DNA of 12,376 nucleotides from the NCBI GenBank assembly GCA_937127205.1, contig CAKZLS010000237.1, positions 1 to 12,376 on the forward strand. The letters are read 5' to 3'. Below, piece by piece: positions 1-6,384 of the stretch. Made by a program: the position numbers and the translations under genes. The notes under the pieces are model-generated. The model saw nothing but the letters and a program-made list of their open reading frames with translations. It had not been told where the DNA came from and ran no database searches. This stretch comes from an uncultured Rhodospirillales bacterium (lineage in GTDB: Bacteria; Pseudomonadota; Alphaproteobacteria; Rhodospirillales; Defluviicoccaceae). The number at the start of each line of letters is the position of its first letter. Position 1 is the stretch's first letter.

Positions 1-517
1 CGCGCGGCGCTTATGATGCTCCCGCATCACCGCGCACCACGCTCCTTGCCGGAAACCTTGGAAGGCCGTCACAATGGGTTCCTATCAGTGAGCGTTGGTA
101 TAGGTTGCGGCGGATAGGTCTTCTTCGGAAAATCGATGCATTCGCTTCTTGCGATGCTCGCTACCCGGAGCGTACCGATGATCGACAGAGCCTACCTCCG
201 CCCGCCGACTGCACGCCCAGAATTTGGCCGTAGGGCCGTGCTCTGCCGGTGGGAGATTGGGCACATGTTCGGGGCGCTGGTGGTTCGGGGCACAGTTGTC
301 GATGGCGATACCCGCGTGCCTTTTCATGCCGAGGTCTGGGCGACGCAAAGCAATTATCCCGAGGGCCCGCGGTTGTTCTGGACAAACCGCGGCCGTATCC
401 GCGCAACCTCCGCCGGCCGCTGGAGTTGACCCAAGGAGCGGCGGCAGTTGAATGCATTCGCTGCCGGCGCTTTCCCGGCCTTGCTTCAGAAACGCGCCGA
501 GCAATCGCAAGTTCGCC
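1..517. other. Left-edge stretch without a confident gene
   Basis: Overlapping short open frames exist on both strands, but none gives a protein I recognise. The best coding candidate is the small + strand frame listed separately at 178-429. An 11-bp word (ATGCATTCGCT) occurs twice, at 136-146 and 452-462, flanking about 305 bp. It is too short to call a target-site duplication or attachment site. No transposase, integrase or tRNA is visible. The stretch could be a decayed gene or intergenic DNA next to phage-derived material. Confidence 0.4.
178..429 (+). CDS. Possible small hypothetical protein (83 aa)
   Basis: I do not recognise this product and cannot assign a function. The frame opens further upstream at 136, but the ATG at 178 is preferred because GGAG lies 7 nt before it (167-170). 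By hand count roughly 70% of third codon positions in this frame are G or C, which fits coding use in a GC-rich genome. The predicted protein is rich in Arg, Trp and Gly, with no signal peptide, membrane segment or cysteine motif. Competing open frames overlap it on the other strand. It may be a remnant of a longer gene or spurious. Confidence 0.22.
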   Translation: MIDRAYLRPPTARPEFGRRAVLCRWEIGHMFGALVVRGTVVDGDTRVPFHAEVWATQSNYPEGPRLFWTNRGRIRATSAGRWS

Positions 518-546
518 TTGACTCGTTTTTAATATAGGTATAATAA
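518..546 (+). promoter_or_regulatory. Sigma-70-like promoter upstream of the tail-fibre-like gene
   Basis: TTGACT at 518-523 is a near-consensus -35 box. Downstream lie TATAAT at 539-544 (15-bp spacer) and the overlapping TAATAA at 541-546 (17-bp spacer), so a -10 can be read with perfect sequence or with ideal spacing. The patch is strikingly AT-rich (about 525-565) in otherwise GC-rich DNA. It lies about 150 bp before the ATG at 698, leaving a long 5' leader. The boxes are seen directly; promoter activity is inferred. Confidence 0.5.
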
Positions 547-550
547 CCTA
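535..550. promoter_or_regulatory. Inverted repeat over the -10 box, possible operator
   Basis: TAGGT (535-539) and ACCTA (546-550) form a perfect 5-bp inverted repeat around a 6-bp AT spacer, giving TAGGTATAATAACCTA. It covers the -10 hexamer of the promoter described here, where a repressor would block polymerase. No matching regulator gene is in the window. The symmetry is observed; the operator role is inferred, and a repeat this short could arise by chance in AT-rich DNA. Confidence 0.3.
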
Positions 551-697
551 AATTAAGAAATTATGCAATCTCAGCGCGTGGTTTAACCCACACCGAGTTT
601 TGTGAAATCTGGCTTTCCGAAGGATGAACGGGTGGTGATGCGGACCGGCTGTGCCGAGTCCGCCAAGACCACATCCATAATCGATGAGGTAAACAGC

Positions 698-1387
698 ATG
701 AGTGAAATTAAACTGACGCTGAACGGCGATTTGGCGTCCGCACAGGATGTCCTCGACTATTTGGATGGGGATGTCGATCGGTCGAAGCTAACCGGTTTGT
801 CCGATACGCCGGCAGACTATGCCGGGCAGGGCGGCAAGTTTCTCGCAGTGAACACGGCGGAAGACGGCACGGAGTTCGTGGACGGAACCTCGGGCCCAAG
901 CCGGGTCGAAAGCGTTTTCGGCCGTGCCGGGACCATTGTTGCCGAGGCGGGTGACTATACCGCCGACGATGTGACCGAGACGGTGGCCAACAAGATCATG
1001 ACAGCGTCCGAGCGCCAAAAGCTGGCTGGTATCGAAGCGGGGGCCACGGCCGATCAAAGCGGCTCCGAAATTGTCTCGTTGCTCGATAGCGAACTCGGCG
1101 GATCCAAGTGGCAAGGCGGCGGCGGTGGCATCACCGGTGCTGAGATCGTCGCCGCCATTAACGCGGAGCTTGGCAACACGGATTGGCAAAAGGCCGGGGG
1201 TGGTACTCAGAATCCGACCGGCCCCGTCGAGTTCATCGAGTTTATTCCCACAGCCGAGCCCGACCCGCCGGCGGCCGGGTGCAAGCTATATTACGACGAC
1301 AGCGTGACGGAAAAGAACTACGCGTTCGAAATCCGTTACGCCAACGGCGAATACCGCAGGGTCTACACGGCCTCCGCGAAAACCTGA
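698..1387 (+). CDS. Phage tail-fibre-like structural protein (229 aa)
   Basis: This resembles the neck and collar portions of phage tail fibres or receptor-binding proteins. Residues 31-62 (KLTGLSDTPADYAGQGGKF onward) match a spacer common in tail fibres. Residues 73-116 carry the VFGRAG...AGDYTADDVTE...MTASERQKLAGIEAGATADQ pattern, also typical of such proteins. Two tandem 23-residue units spaced 25 residues apart follow (122-144 and 147-169), each ending in a Trp-Gln and Gly-rich linker. The C-terminus (about 176-229) is a short beta-rich segment with a single Cys. There is no signal peptide or membrane helix. The ATG at 698 is chosen because GAGG sits 8 nt upstream (686-689); a GTG at 602 is in frame but the added residues look non-native. 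No other phage structural gene flanks it, so it is an orphan: a prophage remnant, a domesticated adhesin or a cargo gene. The family resemblance is from recall, not a search. Confidence 0.7.
   Translation: MSEIKLTLNGDLASAQDVLDYLDGDVDRSKLTGLSDTPADYAGQGGKFLAVNTAEDGTEFVDGTSGPSRVESVFGRAGTIVAEAGDYTADDVTETVANKIMTASERQKLAGIEAGATADQSGSEIVSLLDSELGGSKWQGGGGGITGAEIVAAINAELGNTDWQKAGGGTQNPTGPVEFIEFIPTAEPDPPAAGCKLYYDDSVTEKNYAFEIRYANGEYRRVYTASAKT
1061..1204 (+). repeat. Two tandem 25-residue repeat units inside the tail-fibre-like gene
   Basis: The unit G(S/A)EIV-x-x-(L/I)-(D/N)-x-EL-G-x-x-x-WQ followed by a Gly-rich stretch occurs at residues 122-144 and again at 147-169. The repeat is visible at protein level and diverged at DNA level, so it is old rather than a recent slippage product. 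Such units usually build trimeric shafts in phage fibres. Confidence 0.7.
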
Positions 1388-1402
1388 GTCCTCGAACCCC
1401 GC

Positions 1403-1439
1403 CCGGCGGTTGTCGAGATTCGCGATCGATCACCGCCGG
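1403..1439. terminator. Long-loop inverted repeat between convergent genes
   Basis: CCGGCGGT (1403-1410) pairs perfectly with ACCGCCGG (1432-1439) across a 21-nt loop. It lies 15 nt past the tail-fibre-like stop and before the end of the convergent cytochrome gene. The GC-rich stem and position suit a bidirectional terminator, but there is no clear T tract on either side. The loop is long, so factor-independent termination is doubtful. Confidence 0.3.
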
Positions 1440-1507
1440 CAGCGCCCTGCGAGCAAACTAATCCGGCTCGGTCGTCTGCATCCGTTCCTTACGTTAGATG
1501 CAACCGC

Positions 1508-2383
1508 CTACTGCTTTTGAGCCGGAAATGCCCGCAGGTATGCATACAGCCGCTTCGCCATAACCTCGCGCTTTGGCTCCGGTATGCGGTGGGCCAGTGG
1601 CGGCATAGTCGCGCCGGGCTTCACCGCGTTGGGCGTCAGCACCCAACGTTCGAACTCGGTTGCGGTCATGTCTTTCACGCGGTGAGCGAGATCGATGGGA
1701 AATTTGTCGCCGCCGTAGCCGTTGATGCGATGACAGGTCAGACAATACTTGCGGGCTAGTCCGGCATCCTCGTCGTACCGCCCGGCCATGTCGCCGGGCA
1801 GCAGGGCTCTCCATCCCGTGTCGGACACCAGCACCTCGGACACTTGATAGGGCCAATTGGTGGCGCCGTCGGCGAGCAGGCCGGGGTGCCGGACATTGTC
1901 CCAGACCAGATAATAAGGACCAAGCGGCACGTCTTTCTCGTTTTGCCGGGGGTTGTTGACGGTAAAGCCGGAGCGGCCCGGGCTCTCGAACACCAAGTAG
2001 GCGGGGTATTCGGAGAATCGCTCGGCCGGAATCCGCGAAACGTAGCCGTCGAGCGCCCGGAACTCCACATCGACCCCCGGCTTGTTCCAGTCCGAACCGA
2101 GCAGGTGATCGAGAACCTTAACCGCCGGCCATCCCCGGTAGGCGACCACGGTGTCGCTGTCCGCCGTGCTCAGGTGCGGTTCCACCACCTCGATGGTTTG
2201 CGGGGGCGCACTCAAAGCTTGTTCCAGGTCCGCGGGGCCGGGCATGTCCATCGCCGCGGTTCGCTCGACGGTCAAGGCCGTCAACAGTAGCCAGGCGCTT
2301 GCCGTCAGCGCCAACCCCGTCATCGATAGACGAAGGCCCCGCAGAGTGGATCGTGCCTGAAAACACCGATTTCCGATTGGCAT
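1508..2383 (-). CDS. Periplasmic c-type cytochrome with N-terminal sulfite-oxidase-like domain (291 aa)
   Basis: A haem c electron carrier, exported to the periplasm. Residues 1-44 form a signal peptide: basic start, hydrophobic core about 20-39, likely cleavage near RTAA-MD. Residues about 48-190 resemble the small domain distantly related to the molybdopterin-binding oxidoreductase (sulfite oxidase) fold that occurs fused to mono-haem cytochromes. It includes the conserved NE-x(3)-PLGPYYLVWDN region at 148-163. This part has no cysteine, so the usual Mo-ligating Cys is absent and it probably binds no molybdopterin. Residues 205-291 are a cytochrome c domain with CLTCH at 214-218 (haem attachment, His ligand) and GATMPPL at 257-263 supplying the likely Met260 ligand. 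A GAGGGGG ribosome site precedes the ATG. It lies 77 bp downstream of the methyltransferase gene on the same strand and may be co-transcribed. The redox partner is unknown. Confidence 0.8.
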   Translation of the reverse strand: MPIGNRCFQARSTLRGLRLSMTGLALTASAWLLLTALTVERTAAMDMPGPADLEQALSAPPQTIEVVEPHLSTADSDTVVAYRGWPAVKVLDHLLGSDWNKPGVDVEFRALDGYVSRIPAERFSEYPAYLVFESPGRSGFTVNNPRQNEKDVPLGPYYLVWDNVRHPGLLADGATNWPYQVSEVLVSDTGWRALLPGDMAGRYDEDAGLARKYCLTCHRINGYGGDKFPIDLAHRVKDMTATEFERWVLTPNAVKPGATMPPLAHRIPEPKREVMAKRLYAYLRAFPAQKQ

Positions 2384-2460
2384 GGAACCCCCTCGCTGAT
2401 TGCCTGATGAGAAATGTTACACGAGCGAGCCCGAGGGGTCACGATCACTGATTGCCGGCA

Positions 2461-3111
2461 TTAGGCGGCGCGCGACATTCGGGGACCCTCACCCTGCGGC
2501 AACTGGGGACCCGCACCGTTCGGCCGGTAGCGCCAAACGCTGGCCGGCGGCAGGTTGGCCAGAACCCAGTTGGCGCGTTCGCCGACCACGCCCAATTCCG
2601 CCGCCAGATCCGGTGGCACCGGTGCGGTCATTCCATACGTATATTGGACCAGCACACCCTCGCCGTTGAGGACCGCAGTGATTTCAGAAAGCACGGCCCG
2701 GCGATGTTCACTGGTCATGCTGAGCAGCGGTAAGCTCGATACCACCGCTCTGACCTCGCCGGATCCGGCGCGGCGAAGCGGCGTTTCCAATTTTCGAGCA
2801 TCCCCGGAAACGATGCGAACCGCGGGAAACCGCTCGCGGAGCAATCTGCAAAATGCCGCGTCGCGCTCAATGGCGATCAGCTCCTGCGGGTCTATCCCGG
2901 CGTCGAGAAGGGCCCGGGTGACGCGGCCGGTTCCTGGGCCCAATTCCACGACGGTCCCCGGCGCTTCGGCGTCGATTTCGGCGGCGAGAGCGGTTGCCAA
3001 CGCGGCACCACTCGGCGCCACCGCCCCGACTTGTCCGGGCTTTCGCAGCCAATGAAAAAAGAACCTGAGCGCATCGCAACGGCGCAGGCGGCGGAAAATT
3101 TCAAGGATCAT
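2461..3111 (-). CDS. pmtA: PmtA-like SAM-dependent phospholipid N-methyltransferase (216 aa)
   Basis: Class I SAM-dependent methyltransferase resembling alphaproteobacterial PmtA, which methylates phosphatidylethanolamine towards phosphatidylcholine at the inner membrane. Visible features: an N-terminal basic amphipathic stretch (1-25), the KPGQVGAVAPSG segment (24-35) typical of this group, and SAM motif I VVELGPGTG at 54-62. The acidic residue after strand 2 is Glu82, GDAR is at 103-106, and SSLPLL at 125-130 occupies the post-motif position. Length matches PmtA (about 200 aa). The frame is open to a TTG at 3183. I chose the ATG at 3111 because the protein then begins at the conserved amphipathic helix and a purine-rich GGAAACAGG precedes it; an ATG at 3171 is also possible. 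Close relatives include rRNA dimethyltransferase-like enzymes of similar fold, so substrate assignment is moderate. Confidence 0.65.
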   Translation of the reverse strand: MILEIFRRLRRCDALRFFFHWLRKPGQVGAVAPSGAALATALAAEIDAEAPGTVVELGPGTGRVTRALLDAGIDPQELIAIERDAAFCRLLRERFPAVRIVSGDARKLETPLRRAGSGEVRAVVSSLPLLSMTSEHRRAVLSEITAVLNGEGVLVQYTYGMTAPVPPDLAAELGVVGERANWVLANLPPASVWRYRPNGAGPQLPQGEGPRMSRAA

Positions 3112-3304
3112 CCTGTTTCCAAACTTCCGTTTCGCATGGCGACGGCGGCGACCAAAGCTTGGGACGCCCATACCGGCGGTCAAGCACGGAGGCGCGGATT
3201 AGGCGCGGAAAACCGGGCGAAATGGTGACGGTGACCAGACGCATTTGCCTCAGTGGCGCCACACTCACCGATGCGCACTCCGCAAGGTTGATCCGTCGGG
3301 GGGT

Positions 3305-3333
3305 TTGACAACACACGGTACCCGTCGCAATGT
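3305..3333 (+). promoter_or_regulatory. Possible promoter for the glycosyltransferase-asnB-dinB run
   Basis: A perfect TTGACA lies at 3305-3310 in the 258-bp gap between divergent genes, 60 bp before the GT4 start. At 17-bp spacing the -10 position reads CAATGT (3328-3333), which is weak. The rest of this gap shows no gene and no clear repeat. The -35 is seen; promoter function is tentative. Confidence 0.3.
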
Positions 3334-3369
3334 CGCGGTTCGCAGACCTCTGAAACACGCGCTTGCCGA

Positions 3370-4464
3370 ATGAACCAAACACCAAGAATCGCCTTTTGCG
3401 GGCCCATCGCCGAGGGTGGCCGGCCGGCCATCGGCGGCAAGGAGTCCGGCAACCGCACCATCGTCGCACGTCTTCGGGACAAAACCGTCGCTGTGGCGGT
3501 CTATCCCTATCCGCGCACAGACCGGGATGGCAGTGCGCTGATTAAGATCGCGGTCTATGGAGCCGGTTTCACGTCATTACTGGTTCGGCTTGCCGGTTCA
3601 TCCAAGAGCTGGGACGTCTTGCATTTCAACGGCCATCTCCGGCAATTTATTTACTTCGAGTGGGTGTTCCTGGTGTTGGCGCGGCTCCTTGGCAAACGCG
3701 TGGTCACCCATGTTCGTGCCGGTGATATGCGCGTCCAGTACCAGAGGCGGTCCGGCCTGTATCGCCGGATTTTCGACCGGCTTCTAAGGTCCAGCGATGC
3801 TGTGGCGGTTCAGGGGTTGGAGGATATGAAGTTCGTCGACCGGTTGCGACCCGGTCTTGCTTTTTATCTACCCAACTTCGTCGCCGACCCGGCCCACGAA
3901 AACCCAAGCCTGAACGCGCCGGGCGAGCGGCTGGAACTGGTGTCCGTGGGCCTTGTGGCTCCTTCCAAAGGGGTGGAGACTACCATCCAGGCGGCGCGCG
4001 CACTTGCAACGCGAGGACTATTAGTCCGCCTCACGATTATTGGTGGCGGCGAGCGCAACTATGTGGACTCTCTCAAGGCGGCTTCTGGCGATGCGCCGGT
4101 TCGATGGCTTGGCGCGGTGGACCATGGCGCGGTCCGCGACACGGTTCGGGGTTGTCATGTGTTCGTGTTCCCAACGGTCTGGCCGGGGGAGGGGCACTCT
4201 AACGCGCTTACCGAAACCATGGCCGAGGGGGTTGTCCCCGTGTGCAGCGATCACGGGTTCAATCGGCGAATCGTTGCGGACGCGGGGCTGGTTTTGCCGC
4301 CTGGCGCGTCCGGATCGGACTATGCCGAAGCCATCACTGAGCTGTGGAACGAAGGATCATGGCCGACATACTCGCGAAAATGCAATGATCGGGTGAACGC
4401 GATGTATACAGCGGACGCGGTCATCGACAAACTCATCCGGCTTTATTCATCCCTACGGTCATAA
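3370..4464 (+). CDS. Family 4 (GT-B) glycosyltransferase (364 aa)
   Basis: Retaining GT4-type glycosyltransferase, expected to transfer a sugar from a nucleotide-sugar donor to a membrane-linked or polysaccharide acceptor in the cytoplasm. The N-terminal Rossmann-like half (about 1-170) has the acceptor-side pattern, including WDVLHFNGH (81-89) and THVRAGDM (113-120). The C-terminal half starts with the LVSVGLVAPSKGV strand-loop (190-202) that shapes the donor site, then LTIIGGG (221-227). The EX7E motif is Glu274 and Glu282 within GEGHSNALTE, contacting donor ribose and phosphate. There is no transmembrane helix. The ribosome site before the ATG is weak. It is followed after 14 nt by the AsnB-like gene, which suggests a polysaccharide or glycolipid operon. 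Donor and acceptor cannot be read from sequence. Confidence 0.85.
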   Translation: MNQTPRIAFCGPIAEGGRPAIGGKESGNRTIVARLRDKTVAVAVYPYPRTDRDGSALIKIAVYGAGFTSLLVRLAGSSKSWDVLHFNGHLRQFIYFEWVFLVLARLLGKRVVTHVRAGDMRVQYQRRSGLYRRIFDRLLRSSDAVAVQGLEDMKFVDRLRPGLAFYLPNFVADPAHENPSLNAPGERLELVSVGLVAPSKGVETTIQAARALATRGLLVRLTIIGGGERNYVDSLKAASGDAPVRWLGAVDHGAVRDTVRGCHVFVFPTVWPGEGHSNALTETMAEGVVPVCSDHGFNRRIVADAGLVLPPGASGSDYAEAITELWNEGSWPTYSRKCNDRVNAMYTADAVIDKLIRLYSSLRS

Positions 4465-4478
4465 GAAAACGGATTGTC

Positions 4479-6383
4479 ATGTGCGGATTTGTGTTCGTTT
4501 ACGCTAAGCGAGAGGGCGCCCTTCCAGGCGAGGACCGCCTTCGGTCCATGGAAAGCGTGCTCGCCCACCGGGGACCGGATGCGTCCGGTATGAAAAGCCT
4601 GGACCGGGCAATGATGGCACATCGACGCTTGCGGGTCATCGATCTGACCGGTGGCGAACAGCCCATGGCCAGCCCCGACGGCCAGGTATGGATCGTTTTC
4701 AACGGCGAAATTTACAACTACCAAGAGGTCCTCACCGAACTTCGCGGCCTTGGTCACACGATCACCGGTGCGTCCGACACCGAGGTGCTGCTCTCCGCCT
4801 ATCTGCAATGGGGCTACAACTGCGTTCACCGGCTGAATGGGATGTTCGCGTTCGTGATCTACGATGGCCGAACGCAAAGAGTGTTCGCGGCCCGCGATCG
4901 CTTTGGCGAAAAGCCTTTCTATGTCTATGAAAACGACGATTGCGTTTACTTCGCGTCTGAGTTGAAGGCCCTGGTTTCCGCTAATATCATCGAAAAGCGG
5001 ATCGATCCGGTCGCGTTGTATAGCTACTTCTCCACCACCTACGTGATTGGCCCCCGTACGATCTTCAAGGATGTTTCACGGCTCCAGCCGGGACACGCAC
5101 TTTCCGTCATGGATGGAAATGTTAAGACCTGGCCCTATTGGCAACCGCCGATCCCCACTGACGATATCGACGACGAAGCCGAGGCCGTCGAACAGACCCG
5201 CGATCTGCTGCGCGACGCGGTCCGCTTGCGTCTGGTCAGCGACGTTCCGATTGGGTTTTTCCTCAGCGGCGGCGTCGACTCCAGCGCCATCGTTGCTCTC
5301 GCCAGCGAGATGAGTGAGACCCCATTGGACACCTTCGGCCTCGGTTTCGAAGAGCAGATGTACGACGAGCGATCGTACCAGCACACCGTGGCCCAGCGAT
5401 TCGGTACCCATCATCACGAGCTGGTGCTCAAGCCCCAGGGCGTCGACGTCATCGAGCAAATGGTCTGGCATCTCGACGAACCCTTTGCCGACAGCGCGGC
5501 GCTGCCTGTCTGGTTCCTGTCCGAGGATGCGCGGCGATCGGTGACCGTCGCGTTGTCCGGTGATGGCGCCGATGAGATGTTTGCCGGCTACGACACGTAC
5601 CGCGGATACAGACTAAGCGAACGGCTGAGCGAGGTTCCCGCTTTCGTTCGCATTGCGGCGGCGGCGGCCTTGCGGCGTTTCCCCACCCGGGACGCCGGCG
5701 GGCGGGCGCGGTATGACCGGCTGGCGCGCAACATCGACGACGCGGCGATGCCCGCCTGCATGCGCTTTCTCGCCAAGCGGCAAAAAGCCTTCCGCCGGGA
5801 CGCGCTGCGGCAAGTCTCGCCCTACCTGGCCGGTTTCTGCCTTGAACAGAATGACCGGGAGCTGTTTCCCGACCTGTTCAACCATTCCCTGGAACCGCTT
5901 GAAGCGTTGACCCTGGCCCATCAGGCAACGTCGTTGCCGGACGATATGCTGGTCAAGATCGATCGCATGAGCATGGCGCATTCGCTGGAGCTGCGGGCGC
6001 CGTTTCTCGATCATCGTATTGCTGAGCTGGCCAACAGCATGTCTTTCGAGGTGAAACTGCCGGGGGGGCGAACCAAAAATGTGCTCAAGAAAGCCATGGA
6101 GTCATACTTCCCCGAGGACTTCCTGGGACGGCCGAAGCAAGGCCTGGACGTCCCGCTCGCCCATTGGTTCAAGGATGATCTCCAAGGCTTCGTGCGCGGA
6201 CAATTGTTGCGCGAAGACGCCATCGTTCCCAGGCTGTTCGACCGGACGGCTCTTGAGGGACTGATTGGCGAGCATGCCGGGCTGACGCGGGATCGAAGTA
6301 CCCAGGTGTGGACGCTGTTGATGTTTGAGATATGGTGCCGCAGGTACGATATTCCGTGGGAGGCATTCGAAGAGGGCGTGTAA
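4479..6383 (+). CDS. asnB: Asparagine synthase (glutamine-hydrolysing)-type amidotransferase (634 aa)
   Basis: Two-domain class II amidotransferase. The N-terminal Ntn glutaminase releases ammonia from glutamine: nucleophile Cys2 directly after Met1, HRGPD at 30-34, Arg49-Arg50, and NGEIYN at 75-80. The C-terminal ATP-dependent synthetase domain adenylates a carboxylate and amidates it; its pyrophosphate loop SGGVDSS is at 263-269, followed by LSGDGADE further on. All key residues are present and the length is normal for the longer AsnB clade found in surface-polysaccharide clusters. The canonical product is asparagine. Because it sits 14 nt behind a glycosyltransferase, it may instead amidate a uronic acid or another sugar-linked carboxylate, as WbpS is thought to do in Pseudomonas O-antigen synthesis. 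That is inference. The next gene, dinB, begins 1 nt after its stop. Confidence 0.9.
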   Translation: MCGFVFVYAKREGALPGEDRLRSMESVLAHRGPDASGMKSLDRAMMAHRRLRVIDLTGGEQPMASPDGQVWIVFNGEIYNYQEVLTELRGLGHTITGASDTEVLLSAYLQWGYNCVHRLNGMFAFVIYDGRTQRVFAARDRFGEKPFYVYENDDCVYFASELKALVSANIIEKRIDPVALYSYFSTTYVIGPRTIFKDVSRLQPGHALSVMDGNVKTWPYWQPPIPTDDIDDEAEAVEQTRDLLRDAVRLRLVSDVPIGFFLSGGVDSSAIVALASEMSETPLDTFGLGFEEQMYDERSYQHTVAQRFGTHHHELVLKPQGVDVIEQMVWHLDEPFADSAALPVWFLSEDARRSVTVALSGDGADEMFAGYDTYRGYRLSERLSEVPAFVRIAAAAALRRFPTRDAGGRARYDRLARNIDDAAMPACMRFLAKRQKAFRRDALRQVSPYLAGFCLEQNDRELFPDLFNHSLEPLEALTLAHQATSLPDDMLVKIDRMSMAHSLELRAPFLDHRIAELANSMSFEVKLPGGRTKNVLKKAMESYFPEDFLGRPKQGLDVPLAHWFKDDLQGFVRGQLLREDAIVPRLFDRTALEGLIGEHAGLTRDRSTQVWTLLMFEIWCRRYDIPWEAFEEGV

Positions 6384-6384
6384 G

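Noticed and set aside
136..462. 11-bp direct repeat ATGCATTCGCT flanking about 305 bp
   Set aside because: Too short and without terminal inverted repeats or a transposase; a chance repeat or vestige cannot be told apart.
85..510. Minus-strand open frame of 141 codons at the left edge
   Set aside because: Low-complexity, Arg/Pro/Ala-rich translation with no recognised motif; codon third-position bias favours the opposite strand instead.
602..697. GTG at 602 as start of the tail-fibre-like gene
   Set aside because: The ATG at 698 has a well-placed GAGG and begins at the fibre-like sequence; the extra 32 residues look like translated leader.
698..1387. Diversity-generating retroelement target
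   Set aside because: A tail-fibre-like protein is a typical target, but there is no reverse transcriptase, accessory gene or template repeat in the window, and the C-terminus has no C-type lectin signature.
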